From positions 1 to 50,819 of the forward strand of contig JAJRSF010000035.1 of the NCBI GenBank assembly GCA_024278935.1: a DNA stretch of 50,819 nt. The letters are read 5' to 3'. The notes beneath the pieces were generated by a model. The model had not been told where the DNA came from and searched no databases. It saw only the letters and a list, made by a program, of their open reading frames with translations. The stretch comes from Candidatus Zixiibacteriota bacterium. Its GTDB lineage: Bacteria > Zixibacteria > MSB-5A5 > GN15 > FEB-12. Position 1 is the first letter of the stretch, and the number at the start of each line of letters is the position of its first letter. Below, one piece after another: positions 18,270-28,709 of this stretch. The position numbers and the translations under genes are program-made.

Positions 18270-18911
18270 TTACCAAGACAATCCGTACCCGATTAATATC
18301 CCGATAGTTGACAGGTTGCCATCTATTTTAAAAGAATCTAATTCTTTGATTTCTTTATTATCGGACAATATTGTTTTATAAAAAATCTCAAATCGTAACG
18401 CTCTTCTATTTCCCTGTAATCCATTAGTCCCAAGTCCTAGTTTATAGTAAGGAATAAAATCAGTAGATAAATCATCATGGGATGTATTGACGTAAACATC
18501 TTCAGAAGATGCTTTTATAAATCCAAGCTCAACTTTCATATAAGAACTTGACCGATTAAAGCCACGCAGGTAGTACGAGTAATTTGCTGAAAAAGTATAA
18601 GCGTGTGTTTTTGCTCTATCAATCTTGTTTAACAAATAACCGACACTTCCTCCGATAGAATATGATCTAGAAATTATTTTATCATACGAAATAGAACCGC
18701 CGTAAATCAATTTTGCAAAAGCTGAATTATCTAAGTAATCAATGTCATCCCAATACGAACCGATTACTGAAGCACTTTCTATATTAAATAATAGAAGATT
18801 ATCTTTTTTTGTAGCATCTGTAGACTCAAGACTCAAATTACCTCCCAAACAATTCGACACTGAAAATAGTAGTACAGTAAAGCTGACTAAGATGATTTTT
18901 TGATTAAACAT
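18270..18911 (-). CDS. secreted protein, probable outer-membrane beta-barrel
   Basis: A 213-residue protein, family not recognised. It has a signal peptide (IILVSFTVLLFSVS, then CLGG, which could even be read as a weak lipobox). Alternating hydrophobic and polar strands follow, such as YSIGGSVGYLL, YTFSANYSYYLRGF and SYMKVELGF. The C-terminus STIGILIGYGLSW ends in an aromatic residue, as outer-membrane barrels usually do. It is alone on this strand, convergent with the metallopeptidase, with a good ribosome site (GGGAGA). The function is unknown. Confidence 0.7.
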   Translation of the reverse strand: MFNQKIILVSFTVLLFSVSNCLGGNLSLESTDATKKDNLLLFNIESASVIGSYWDDIDYLDNSAFAKLIYGGSISYDKIISRSYSIGGSVGYLLNKIDRAKTHAYTFSANYSYYLRGFNRSSSYMKVELGFIKASSEDVYVNTSHDDLSTDFIPYYKLGLGTNGLQGNRRALRFEIFYKTILSDNKEIKELDSFKIDGNLSTIGILIGYGLSW

Positions 18912-19048
18912 TATTCTCCCAACTTATAATAGATTATTAACTAGACAATCAATCTAATGTAATTGAAATTAAATGCAAGTTGTGATTGTAATCAGCTTGA
19001 AAAAGCGACTGTTTGTTCATATACATAGAGCAACATATAGGAAAGAGA

Positions 19049-20410
19049 ATGACAAAAGATTTGCAAACTAACAATAGCGTTACCGAAGGGCCGATTTCAA
19101 AGACAATAATCAGCCTTGCATTCTCGGTTGTCCTGGGTATGCTTTTAGAGTTTGCCCTTTCAACGACCGATTATTTTTGGGTAGGCAAACTAGGGGCAAC
19201 GGCTCAAGATGCCGTGACATCGTCGATGGTTGTTATCTGGACAATCTTTGTACTTATCACTATTGTCTCGGTCGGCGTGACTGCTTTGGTCTCTCGTTAT
19301 GTTGGAGCAAATGACAATGCTCGAGCAGCGTTCTATATTAAGCAAGGCTTAGCTCTTGCAATTATCTTAGGTGTCATAGTTTCATCTATCGGGTATTTTG
19401 TAACTCCGCAGCTACTCACTTTTATGGATTCATCCGATGCAACTTTAGATTTGGCAATTCCATACCTACGTATATTTTTTCTTGCCGGTGTGATCTTCTT
19501 TTGGAATGAAACAATATTTGCATCGTTCCGTGCTTCGGGTGATACAAAAACACCTACGATTGTCAGTTCGATTGCGGTGCTTTTGAATATGGTCTTAGAC
19601 CCACTTCTGATATTGGGATATGGACCATTTCCCGAACTTGGCGTAGCGGGAGCATCAACCGCAACGGCAATATCAATATTTGTCGGTATGCTGATAATTA
19701 CAACTTTATTGCTCAAAGGAAAACTCGGCTACCCGGTTAATCAGCTTCTTAAAATCAGACCGAAATTAAAAGAACTTTGGAAAGTAGCCAAAATTGGATT
19801 ACCAATGTCGACTCAACAATTAGTCTTTGTAATTGTCTACTGGTTCTTAATTAAAATAGTACATTCATTTGGAGAAATTTCTGCCGCTGCGATGGGAATC
19901 GGGAACAGGATGGAATCCTTTTCATACCTGACCTGTTTTGGTTTTTCGCTAGAGGCCTCGACAATGGTCGGGCAGAATCTGGGGGCAGGTAAACCGGACC
20001 GAGCTGCCAAATGTGCCTATGGCTCGATTGGAATTGCGGTTGCTACAACTCTCGTAATGACTTTTTTCTTTATAGTCTTCCCAAAATTTATAGCGGGTAT
20101 TTTTACTGATGACCCTGAAGTTTTAACTATCGCTGTTGATTATCTAATAATTTTAGGCATTTCGCAATTTGCGATGGCGATAGAGATTGTCCTTGAAGGA
20201 TCATTCTCAGGAGCGGGTGACACTATCCCGCCGATGATAGTCATGATTCCCGGCTCCCTGGCACGAATACCTTTGGCGTATTATTTATGTTTTGATTTAG
20301 GTTGGGGCATTAACGGCGTTTGGTGGACACTGACAATCACGACATTATTTAAGAGTATGATACTATTATATTGGTTTAGGCTCGGTCGCTGGAAATTAAA
20401 AGAAATTTGA
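19049..20410 (+). CDS. MATE family efflux transporter
   Basis: A 453-residue inner-membrane protein with about twelve hydrophobic segments in two similar halves, typical of multidrug and toxic compound extrusion (NorM/DinF-like) proteins. The pattern SKTIISLAFSVVLGMLLEF...TTDYFWVGKLG at the N-terminus and GAGKPDRAAKCAYGSI plus GAGDTIPPMIVM in the second half are characteristic. ATG at 19049 is chosen because AGGAAAGAG lies just upstream; an upstream in-frame start at 19013 lacks one. Substrate unknown. It stands between a divergent outer-membrane gene and the hydrolase-family gene. Confidence 0.9.
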   Translation: MTKDLQTNNSVTEGPISKTIISLAFSVVLGMLLEFALSTTDYFWVGKLGATAQDAVTSSMVVIWTIFVLITIVSVGVTALVSRYVGANDNARAAFYIKQGLALAIILGVIVSSIGYFVTPQLLTFMDSSDATLDLAIPYLRIFFLAGVIFFWNETIFASFRASGDTKTPTIVSSIAVLLNMVLDPLLILGYGPFPELGVAGASTATAISIFVGMLIITTLLLKGKLGYPVNQLLKIRPKLKELWKVAKIGLPMSTQQLVFVIVYWFLIKIVHSFGEISAAAMGIGNRMESFSYLTCFGFSLEASTMVGQNLGAGKPDRAAKCAYGSIGIAVATTLVMTFFFIVFPKFIAGIFTDDPEVLTIAVDYLIILGISQFAMAIEIVLEGSFSGAGDTIPPMIVMIPGSLARIPLAYYLCFDLGWGINGVWWTLTITTLFKSMILLYWFRLGRWKLKEI

Positions 20411-20467
20411 TATTTGTTGATTATTGCATAAAATAAATCTTCTTTATAGAAAATAGGAATAAGAAAA

Positions 20468-21232
20468 ATGAAAAAACATATTCGCTTTCAAAAAGAAAAC
20501 CAAGCTCCACAGTTTGGCATTTTAGAAAATGACTCTCTGACTGTTCTCGCACAAGCTCCATGGGATGGCATTGTTGAAACAGATGAGAAGCTCGACCTCG
20601 CATCTGTCAAAATACTTGCTCCGGTTACACCATCAAAGATAATTTGTATTGGGCTCAATTACCATGCCCATGTCGCAGCATCTTATTCTGCCGATGAAGC
20701 CCCCGAAAATCCGCTTCTCTTTTTAAAACCATCATCATCGATTATTGGAGACGGCGATAAAATTATACATCCTAAACAATCTGAACGAGTAGACTACGAA
20801 GCAGAGCTAGGTGTTGTCATTGGTAAAGTTGCCAGAAATGTCGCTGAAAAAGATGCCGATGATTATATCTTTGGATATACATGCGTCAACGATGTCACCG
20901 CTCGCGATTTGCAAAAACAAGACAGGCAATGGACAAGAGCAAAAGGCTTTGACACATTCTGTCCAACAGGTCCTCATATCGTGACAGGTTTGGATTACAC
21001 GGATATTCTTATCGAGGGTGTTGTCAACGGCGAAGTGCTGCAATCGGGAAGAACCTCGCAGATGATTTTCAAAATTCCATTTTTGATCGAATATATCTCA
21101 TCGGTTATGACACTCTATCCGGGTGATTTGATCTCTACTGGTACTCCTGCGAAAATCGCACCGATGCAAGCCGGGGATCAAATTGAAGTACGTATTGAAA
21201 ATGTTGGCACTCTAAAAAATGAAATGTCTTAA
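20468..21232 (+). CDS. fumarylacetoacetate hydrolase family protein
   Basis: A 254-residue protein of the FAH superfamily, which includes fumarylpyruvate/acylpyruvate hydrolases and 2-hydroxyhepta-2,4-dienedioate isomerases. GLNYHAHVA, LFLKPSSSIIGDGD, the metal-ligand region VDYEAELGVVIG, CVNDVTARDLQ, GFDTFCPTGP and STGTPAK are present. Members of this short form are often annotated as acylpyruvases or oxaloacetate tautomerases/decarboxylases, and the exact substrate cannot be chosen here. An AGGAATAAG ribosome site precedes it. It is followed by the AlaX-type gene after 11 bases, which looks like a small transcription unit. Confidence 0.88.
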   Translation: MKKHIRFQKENQAPQFGILENDSLTVLAQAPWDGIVETDEKLDLASVKILAPVTPSKIICIGLNYHAHVAASYSADEAPENPLLFLKPSSSIIGDGDKIIHPKQSERVDYEAELGVVIGKVARNVAEKDADDYIFGYTCVNDVTARDLQKQDRQWTRAKGFDTFCPTGPHIVTGLDYTDILIEGVVNGEVLQSGRTSQMIFKIPFLIEYISSVMTLYPGDLISTGTPAKIAPMQAGDQIEVRIENVGTLKNEMS

Positions 21233-21243
21233 TAACTCCGCCT

Positions 21244-22443
21244 ATGAAAACAAAACGTCTATACTATACCGATTCTAATTTACTCGCATTCAAATCTCGG
21301 ATTGCCGAAGTGCGTGAAGAAGATAATACGCATATAACAATCCTTGAGAAGACAGCATTCTATCCGACTTCAGGTGGTCAGCAAAATGATATTGGTATGC
21401 TAAACAATATAGAAATTCTCGATGTCATAGACGGTGACGAAATTTTACACATCACCAGCTCTGCTGTCGGCAAAGTAGGCGATATAGTCGCAGGTCAGAT
21501 TGATTTTGACCGTCGCCAAAAAAACAGACATCAACATTCTGCTCAACATATTTTAAGTCAGGCATTTTTTCGTCTTTACGAGTTTGTAACTATGTCGGTG
21601 CACCTTGGCGAAAAATATGGAAATATAGAATTTGATGTCAAAGATATTTCATCCGCACAACTTCAGAAAGCAGAAATCCTAGCCAATCAGGTTATTCGGG
21701 AAAATCGAAAAGTTGAAGTTATCATAACGCATACTGACCACCTCTCAAAACATAACCTGCGAAAACCACCTATGCGTTCGGGGGAAATTCGTCTTATCGA
21801 CATTGATGATTTTGAATGCACTGCCTGTGGTGGAACCCATGTAAATTCGACATCTGAAATACTTCTGATTAAAATAATCTCGACTGAAAAAATCAGAGGT
21901 CGGGTTACGGTCAATTTCTTATGTGGCGAGCAGGCTCTCAACGATTATCGTAATCGGTTTGATATAAGCACCGCTATTGCTAAAAAGTTAACCTGTTCAG
22001 TTGAAGATATCGAAGCTCACTTTGATAAATTAATTGAAAACAATAAAACTCTCAAGCGTAGCATAACGACATTGCAAAAAGATTTGATACCATCTATTAT
22101 AGATAAACTTGCCAATGAGGTTGAGCTTTTCGGTGACCTGCCTGTTTTGTTTGCTGAAGAGAATCGGTTTGATAAAAACCTGATAAATCAATTCAGTTTA
22201 GAAATTGCAGAAAAATGTAACGGAATCGCTGTTCTCTTGTATAATGATAAAATCATTATAAGTTGTGCAAAATCTGTCGAGCAGCATGCTGGCAATCTTG
22301 CCAAAAAGATATCTGCCATGACAAGTCTCAAAGGCGGAGGTAACAAAAATATTGCTCAGCTTGGTGGAGTGACATCCACTGATTTTGATTTGCTAAAAAC
22401 AAAGTTTGCTGAATTGATTTCAGAAGGAAATAATGAAACGTAG
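21244..22443 (+). CDS. alanyl-tRNA editing protein with DHHA1 domain (AlaX-L type)
   Basis: A 399-residue free-standing homologue of the AlaRS editing part, expected to hydrolyse Ser- or Gly-mischarged tRNA-Ala. The N-terminal barrel has TAFYPTSGGQQND. The metal-binding editing motifs are HQHSAQHILSQAF (HxxxH) and CTACGGTHV (CxxxH). The C-terminal part ends with a DHHA1-like stretch, KGGGNKNIAQLGG. No aminoacylation core is present, so it is not a full AlaRS. It overlaps the next gene by 11 bases, coupling it to the LptD-like protein, a pairing with no obvious logic. Confidence 0.9.
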   Translation: MKTKRLYYTDSNLLAFKSRIAEVREEDNTHITILEKTAFYPTSGGQQNDIGMLNNIEILDVIDGDEILHITSSAVGKVGDIVAGQIDFDRRQKNRHQHSAQHILSQAFFRLYEFVTMSVHLGEKYGNIEFDVKDISSAQLQKAEILANQVIRENRKVEVIITHTDHLSKHNLRKPPMRSGEIRLIDIDDFECTACGGTHVNSTSEILLIKIISTEKIRGRVTVNFLCGEQALNDYRNRFDISTAIAKKLTCSVEDIEAHFDKLIENNKTLKRSITTLQKDLIPSIIDKLANEVELFGDLPVLFAEENRFDKNLINQFSLEIAEKCNGIAVLLYNDKIIISCAKSVEQHAGNLAKKISAMTSLKGGGNKNIAQLGGVTSTDFDLLKTKFAELISEGNNET

Positions 22444-25400
22444 TTTACTGCTAGTTATCATCATACTTTTTATCGCATCATCGCTAATGGCGAGAGAATC
22501 ATTAGTACTTGAGCATTCTGACCACTTTGAAGTGCTAGATATAGACAATCACTATGTCACCTATGTCGTCGGCAATGTGCATTTTGTGACAGAAACTGGT
22601 CATATTTATTGCGACTCTGCCAAATGGGTCAAGGGATCCGATGTCCAGCTCAATGGCTCAGTCATTGTTGATGACATCAAGTATATGATGAAAGCGGATT
22701 CTGTTTTTTATAATATGGGCAAAGGTGAGTATCTTGCCCTTGGTAAAAACGTTGAACTCTGGTCTTACGATGATTCAGTTTTTGCCGCAGGCAACCATGC
22801 ATTTTTTGATGAGGGTGGTAATTATTTCTATATGGAAAACCGCCCGATTATGTATCTGAATTATCCCGACACTGCCACGATGTATGAAATTATCGGTGAC
22901 CGAATTGACTACAATGCGCTAACCAAAGAAGCACAGGCGTATGGCGATGTAAAAATAACTTCCAAAGAATTTTCATCACAATCAATTGTGCCAAGATGCT
23001 CTCAGATGGAAACTTGCTTGACCTCTTTGATAAACCGACGATTCAAAAAGGAGAGTCGGTCATCTCGGGTGAACTCATTTCTATACATTTACAGAATCAT
23101 CAGATAGAATTTATCGATGTCCTAGATTCTGCTCATGCCGACTTCAAAGAACCTATCGACAGCAGTAGCGAATTTTACAATCAGTCGATATTGTCAGGCA
23201 ATAGAATTAAACTCTTTTTCAAAAATGGCTTGATGGATAATATCCTTTGTTATGGGCAAGCATATTCATGGTACTTCCCATCGGCACTAGGGAAAAACGA
23301 ATACCAGGAGAACACTGTCTCGGGTGATACTATAAAGTTTATCATTCAAAACGATGAACTCCAGACCATACATGTTATCGGCGGTTCCCAGGGGCAGTAT
23401 ATGTCGGGCAAAAGTCAGGTCGTCGATTCCAACGTTGTTATGGTCATTGACACGATTGAATATCGGTCGAATTATATTGAATATGCACTTACCGATTCTC
23501 TTATATCCCTCAAAGAAAAAGCATATGTAAAATCTGGGGCAGTAGCACTCGATGCTCATTTGATAGATTTTGCGACAGACAAAAAAATCATTGAAGCGTT
23601 CTCCGCCGATATCACAGCCGACACAATCGTAAACCCATATTACCTTTCAGAGCAAATCCAACCGAATATCATACCGGTTCTTTTAAAAGATGGCGATGAA
23701 GAAATTTTCGGCAACTATCTGCTCTACTCAATAGAAACTGAAAAAGGTCGGATCATTCAGACCAAAACAGATTTCACCGAAGGGATGTACTATGGCAAGA
23801 AACTATATCGTGAGCAGAAAGATATTTATTATGTAAAGGAAGGTCGCTTTACTACCTGCGATGCCGACGAACCACATTTTCATTTTAAATCAAGTAATAT
23901 GAAAATGATTGAGGGGAAACGTCTGATAGCCAAGCCTGTTGTCTTTTATATCGAATCTATTCCATTGTTGAAACTACCATTTTATATTTTTCCACTTGAA
24001 AAAGGTCGACACTCGGGACTGCTACCGTTTTCGTTTGGGAAGTTTGAACGTGGTGAAAGATATGTTAAAAATGTCGGTTACTATTGGGCAGCATCAGACT
24101 TTATCGACTTTAAAACAGCCTTTGATTATTATGAAGATAGAAGAACGCTTAACATAAATCAGCGTATCAATTTTAAAAAACGGTATGTCTTAAATGGGGA
24201 TATAGATGGGAACTATGCCCGAACAACAAGCTATAACTCAGAGTTTGGACAAGAGGTAAGTGAACCTCGCTGGACTATCAACGGGAACTATAGCCATATA
24301 TTTTCGCCGGATTTTAATATCAGAGCTAACGGAAGTTTTCAATCTGATTCTCGATACCAGTCAGATTTTTCTCAAAATCTTGAGGAGCTAACAAATCGTT
24401 CACTCAGATCACAAATTTCTTTTTCGAAAAGATTCTCTAAAACAGTTTCGTTAACTGGTTCAATGTCGCATACGGTCAACCTGGATTTGGAATCTCGCGA
24501 TGACTTGCTTCCTTCGCTTGCCTTATCGTTGCCCGCTTTTTATCCTTTTGGAGCAGGGAAGAGGAACAACGAAGGGAAGATGGAATACAAATTTTACAAT
24601 TCTATATACTTAAGATACAACCCATCACTTCGTCATACTTCCAATAGATCGACAATCGCAGAAGTTGTAGATACGACTTTCATCATTGATACAATATCAT
24701 TGGATACAACATTTATAATTGATTCTACCGATAGCTACCGTACTCGTAAAAGATACGCAGTCATGACACACCAGCCTTCACTGGCATTACCTCAATTACG
24801 GTTTGGGCATTTTCTACATTTGACCCCTAGTTTGAACTACTCCGAAACGTGGGTTAAAGTATATGAGACCGATCAATCAATTGACGCAGCAATAGACGCA
24901 TCCAAAATTTATCGCTCTTACAGTTATTCTGCCAATGTGTCTGCTAATACAGAATTGTATGGAGCTATTTATCCGAACATGTTTGGGCTAATCGGACTTC
25001 GCCATGTTATCACACCATCGGCGAGCTTTTCATATTCACCTCAGATAGAAAATGCTGACCCCGAAGTGAGGACATTTACCGGGAGTGGGCTTTCAAGTAG
25101 CAGAAGAAGATTTTTATCTTTTAATCTTCGAAACCTTTTACAGGCAAAAGTGAAGTCAGGTGAACAGGAAAAAAATGTTGATGTTGTACTTTTTAAGTCA
25201 TCGTTTACATATGATCTCGAAAATGATACAAGACCCCTTTCAGACCTTATCTCATCGTTTAGTTCATCGGCATTACCGATAATCTCAGGGTTCTCTGGTT
25301 CGATGAAACATTCATTTTATAACCCAACAGACTCTACCGAACATTTTTGGTCACCATTTTTAGAATCGTTTTCTGTGAGTGCCAGTTTCCATCTTGCTGG

Positions 25401-25836
25401 CAATAAGTTTTTCTTTGATGATATGTATGAGTCGACTCAAGATTCAAAGTCTCCAAAAGGTAAAAAAACAAAAGAAGAATTAACGAAAAATAATCAAGCA
25501 AGTTCAGGTTGGTCATTCTCTGCTAATTACAGTTATCGTGAAAGCGGATTTAATTCAACTTGGACTAAGAGTAGTTTTATCAATTTTACTCTGAACTTTA
25601 AACTGACACCATCAACAGCGATTTCATATAGGCAAAACTATAATATCGCTCGCAAACTAACCAGTAGTAATTCTGTTAATGTGACTCGAAAAATTCATTG
25701 TTGGACAGGCTCGATGTATTGGGTTCCAATCGGAACCAACAGAGGCTTCGGCTTCAAGTTATCTGTTACCGATTTGCCTGAAATCAAGCTTGATAACAAC
25801 CACGATTCATTTACTACCCAATCATTAAATCGCTAA
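22433..25836 (+). CDS. lptD: LptA/LptD-like LPS assembly protein, interrupted by a -1 frame change
   Basis: A very large outer-membrane protein, about 1134 residues once joined. It has a signal peptide (LLLVIIILFIASSLMA), then OstA/LptA-like repeats (HYVTYVVGNVHFVTETG, GYVKIT-like strands), then an LptD-type beta-barrel starting near LPFYIFPLEKGRHSGLLPF. The upstream frame (22433-23107) and downstream frame (from about 22974) overlap. Joining at the T4 run 22970-22973 gives TSKEF-FITINCAKMLSDG, which continues the beta-strand pattern. A missing T is the simplest cause. It inserts LPS or a similar glycolipid into the outer membrane (family role). A short direct repeat (DTTFIID) occurs near 24670-24730. 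Confidence 0.82.
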
Positions 25837-25954
25837 AAAAGGCTGATTTAACGCTCTTTTATTCAATTGTTTTAGTTGACTTAAAACTATAAAAGCTACT
25901 TTTTATTCTTGATAAATAAATCTTAACTGTTTATTTCCCAAGGAAGGGGATCAA

Positions 25955-26233
25955 ATGACTAAAGATCAAGTAATTGCAAAAATGGCGGAATCATCAGGTA
26001 TTTCCAAAAAACAAGCTACTGAAGCACTTGAATCATTTATGGTAACGGTAACTACACATCTGCAAGCAGGTGAAAAAGTTAGCTTCTCAGGGTTCGGTAC
26101 ATTCTCTGTCTCTGATAGGAAAGCTCGGATAGGAAGAACCCCTCAAACTGGTGCGCAGATTAATATCCCGGCTACAAAAGTACCCGTTTTTAAAGCAGGT
26201 AAACATTTTAAAGAGGCGATTAAAAAACAATAA
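25955..26233 (+). CDS. hup: HU-family DNA-binding protein
   Basis: A 92-residue histone-like protein. The N-terminal helices carry TKDQVIAKMAESSGISKKQATEAL. The beta-arm region holds FGTFSVSDRKARIGRTPQTG with the signature RxGRxPxTG, followed by PVFKAGKHFKEAI. A strong AAGGAAGGGG ribosome site and its own terminator at 26254-26284 suggest high expression as a single gene. HU versus the closely related IHF subunit cannot be fully separated, but a single-gene context and this sequence favour HU. Confidence 0.95.
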   Translation: MTKDQVIAKMAESSGISKKQATEALESFMVTVTTHLQAGEKVSFSGFGTFSVSDRKARIGRTPQTGAQINIPATKVPVFKAGKHFKEAIKKQ

Positions 26234-26253
26234 TCTGCTTATGAATTAGAATA

Positions 26254-26284
26254 GAAGGCAGGGAGACTTTTCTCTGCCTTTTTA
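26254..26284 (+). terminator. intrinsic terminator after HU
   Basis: AAGGCAGGGAGA and TCTCTGCCTT form a GC-rich stem with one bulged G and a CTTT loop, followed by a T-run (CTTTTTAT). It lies 21 bases after the HU stop and ends that transcript before ftsK. Confidence 0.85.
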
Positions 26285-26323
26285 TATTGATTACTTAAGA
26301 GTTATAAATTGTGAATAGTTATT

Positions 26324-28684
26324 ATGGCAAGAAAAAAGAAAAACAAAACAAAGAAAAAAAATTACACCGTTGTGGGGGGCCTCCTATTTTTAGTGGCACT
26401 TATTTTATTGGTCTCATTGGTGACACATCGGGCGGTCGATGATGTACGTATTTCTGATGACAATAGCCTCATAAACCCATTTGATTCTACTATGTATAAA
26501 AATCAGGGCGGTATGGTCGGGGCATACCTCTCATTTTTCACGCTCACCTTTTTGGGTTGGCTCTCTTATTTTATCCCATTAGGATTACTTCTACTTTCGT
26601 TTCGTCTGTTTAAATCAGAACTTTCAGAAAGCTTACGACTAAACAGCTCTATCTTATTTGTTGTCTCGTTATTAGGTTCAATGATTTATAATGTCCATTT
26701 CTTAACCTCACGAGCCTTAGGGGTCGAAGATGGAATTGTCGGCGGTTTTCTGACTGACAAGCTGACTCTGCTCTGTATTAAAATTGTCGGTGAAACTGGT
26801 TCATATATTATTCTTGCCGGAGCAATCGTAATACTTCTTATGGTCTACACATCTATAACTCCACTACTTGCTTCAAAACTATCTATGCCGTCGATGAAAC
26901 CACTCTTGAATTTAGGCGGTTCTCTGTTTGGCTCTATAGCATCATTATTCTCTATGGAAAAGCTGAAAGAGAAATTCCAATCGTTCTCATCATCTAAAGA
27001 CGACGAGGAAGATGATGAAGAATTCGACGATCGCTATCCATCGCTTGCTGCCAAGAAACCAAAAACAAAATTGAAAAATTCTGCCACAGCTGACTTGATG
27101 CCATCTACATATAATGAAGAAGCAGAAAGTTCGGAAGAAATTCCAACTCCTAAGCATGTCCCTCGAAAACCAGCCTCGGTCAAATCTGCCAAACAACTTC
27201 AGATGGATTCGATGACATATCTCTATCCCAACAATGAATTCCTGACTGAAAACCCACATACTGAATCCGAAGTAAACCATGAAGAATTAAAAGTTACTTC
27301 GCAAATGCTCAAAGAAACTTTAGAAACTTTTGGCGTCAGAGTCGAAGGAGATATTTCTTATTATCCCGGTCCTATCATTACCCGTTTTGAATTTAAACCG
27401 GGCATAGGTATTAAAATTAATCAAATCGTTAATCTGTCCGATGACCTCGCATTAGCTCTCAAGGCAAAACGTATTCGTATCATTGCTCCAATTCCGGGTA
27501 AAGCTGCCGTTGGTGTTGAGATTCCAAATCGGAATCCGCAGATGGTTTATCTCAAAGATATTATCGAAGACCCTGACTTTAGAAACGCTAAACATATTTT
27601 ACCGATGGCACTCGGAAAGACGACATCCGGTAAACCGTTTATTGTCGATCTTGCCAAAATGCCTCATCTTCTTGTCGCAGGTGCTACCGGTTCTGGTAAA
27701 TCTGTTGGACTAAATGTCATGATAACATCGTTCTTGTATCGACTGCATCCCCATGAAGTACGTTTCATTTTCATTGACCCGAAGATGCTTGAACTTTCTG
27801 TCTACACAGGTATTCCGCATTTAGGTCGACCGGTTGTCACAAAACCAAAGCGTGCTGAAAAAGTCCTCGCCGATGCTGTTGTCGAAATGGAACGACGCTA
27901 CCGTAAACTGGCAAACGCTTCTGTGCGAAACATTGCCGACTACAATGCTAAGCAGACCGAAGTCGAAAAGAAAATTCCATATATCGTCGTCTGTGTTGAT
28001 GAACTAGCTGACCTTATGATGTCTGCGACATCATCTAAGATAGAACTGCTTATTACCCGCCTTGCTCAAATGTCTCGTGCCGTTGGTATTCACCTTATCT
28101 TAGCAACACAGAGACCTTCAGTCGATGTTATCACCGGGTTAATTAAAGCAAACTTCCCTGCCCGAATAGCTTTCCAGGTCTCTACGAAAGTTGACTCGCG
28201 AACTATCCTCGATGGTAACGGTGCTGAAAAACTTCTCGGTAACGGCGATATGCTCTACCTAGGGTCAGGTCAACCTGATGCTGTCCGTATACATGGTGCT
28301 TATCTTTCAAGTGAAGAGACCGACACGATTGTAAGTTTTATCCGTGAACAAGGTCTCGATATGATGACTATCGAAACTATCTCGCAATCTTCAGGTGAAC
28401 CAACAGGAACCGAAATCGATCTGACTGACCCAATATGCAAAGAAGCATGCGAAGTTGTTATCCGCCATAAGCAAGGTTCGGTCTCACTACTACAACGTCG
28501 CCTCGGTATTGGCTACCAACGTGCTGCTCGTTTGATTGATAAACTTGAACAGGCAGGTATTGTGACGCCATTTGACGGCTCCAAAGCACGTGAAGTTTTA
28601 GTAGATAAAACATTCTTGGAAAACCTCATGGCTGGTGGTGCCGCCACTGTTGTTGAGCCGGAAGTGAATTCTGAATCGAACTGA
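26324..28684 (+). CDS. ftsK: DNA translocase FtsK/SpoIIIE family
   Basis: A 786-residue septal DNA pump that moves chromosome termini during division. After a basic N-terminus (ARKKKNKTKKKN) there are about four membrane segments in residues 18-190. A charged linker (DDEEDDEEFDDR) and the alpha/beta motor follow, with Walker A GATGSGKSVGLN near residue 455 and Walker B VVCVDELADLMM near residue 565. The C-terminal gamma winged helix (GSVSLLQRRLGIGYQRAARL) recognises orienting DNA repeats. The length is on the short side, like SpoIIIE, with a brief linker. Confidence 0.97.
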   Translation: MARKKKNKTKKKNYTVVGGLLFLVALILLVSLVTHRAVDDVRISDDNSLINPFDSTMYKNQGGMVGAYLSFFTLTFLGWLSYFIPLGLLLLSFRLFKSELSESLRLNSSILFVVSLLGSMIYNVHFLTSRALGVEDGIVGGFLTDKLTLLCIKIVGETGSYIILAGAIVILLMVYTSITPLLASKLSMPSMKPLLNLGGSLFGSIASLFSMEKLKEKFQSFSSSKDDEEDDEEFDDRYPSLAAKKPKTKLKNSATADLMPSTYNEEAESSEEIPTPKHVPRKPASVKSAKQLQMDSMTYLYPNNEFLTENPHTESEVNHEELKVTSQMLKETLETFGVRVEGDISYYPGPIITRFEFKPGIGIKINQIVNLSDDLALALKAKRIRIIAPIPGKAAVGVEIPNRNPQMVYLKDIIEDPDFRNAKHILPMALGKTTSGKPFIVDLAKMPHLLVAGATGSGKSVGLNVMITSFLYRLHPHEVRFIFIDPKMLELSVYTGIPHLGRPVVTKPKRAEKVLADAVVEMERRYRKLANASVRNIADYNAKQTEVEKKIPYIVVCVDELADLMMSATSSKIELLITRLAQMSRAVGIHLILATQRPSVDVITGLIKANFPARIAFQVSTKVDSRTILDGNGAEKLLGNGDMLYLGSGQPDAVRIHGAYLSSEETDTIVSFIREQGLDMMTIETISQSSGEPTGTEIDLTDPICKEACEVVIRHKQGSVSLLQRRLGIGYQRAARLIDKLEQAGIVTPFDGSKAREVLVDKTFLENLMAGGAATVVEPEVNSESN

Positions 28685-28709
28685 TTGCTCTAAGTCGGGT
28701 ATAATATCT

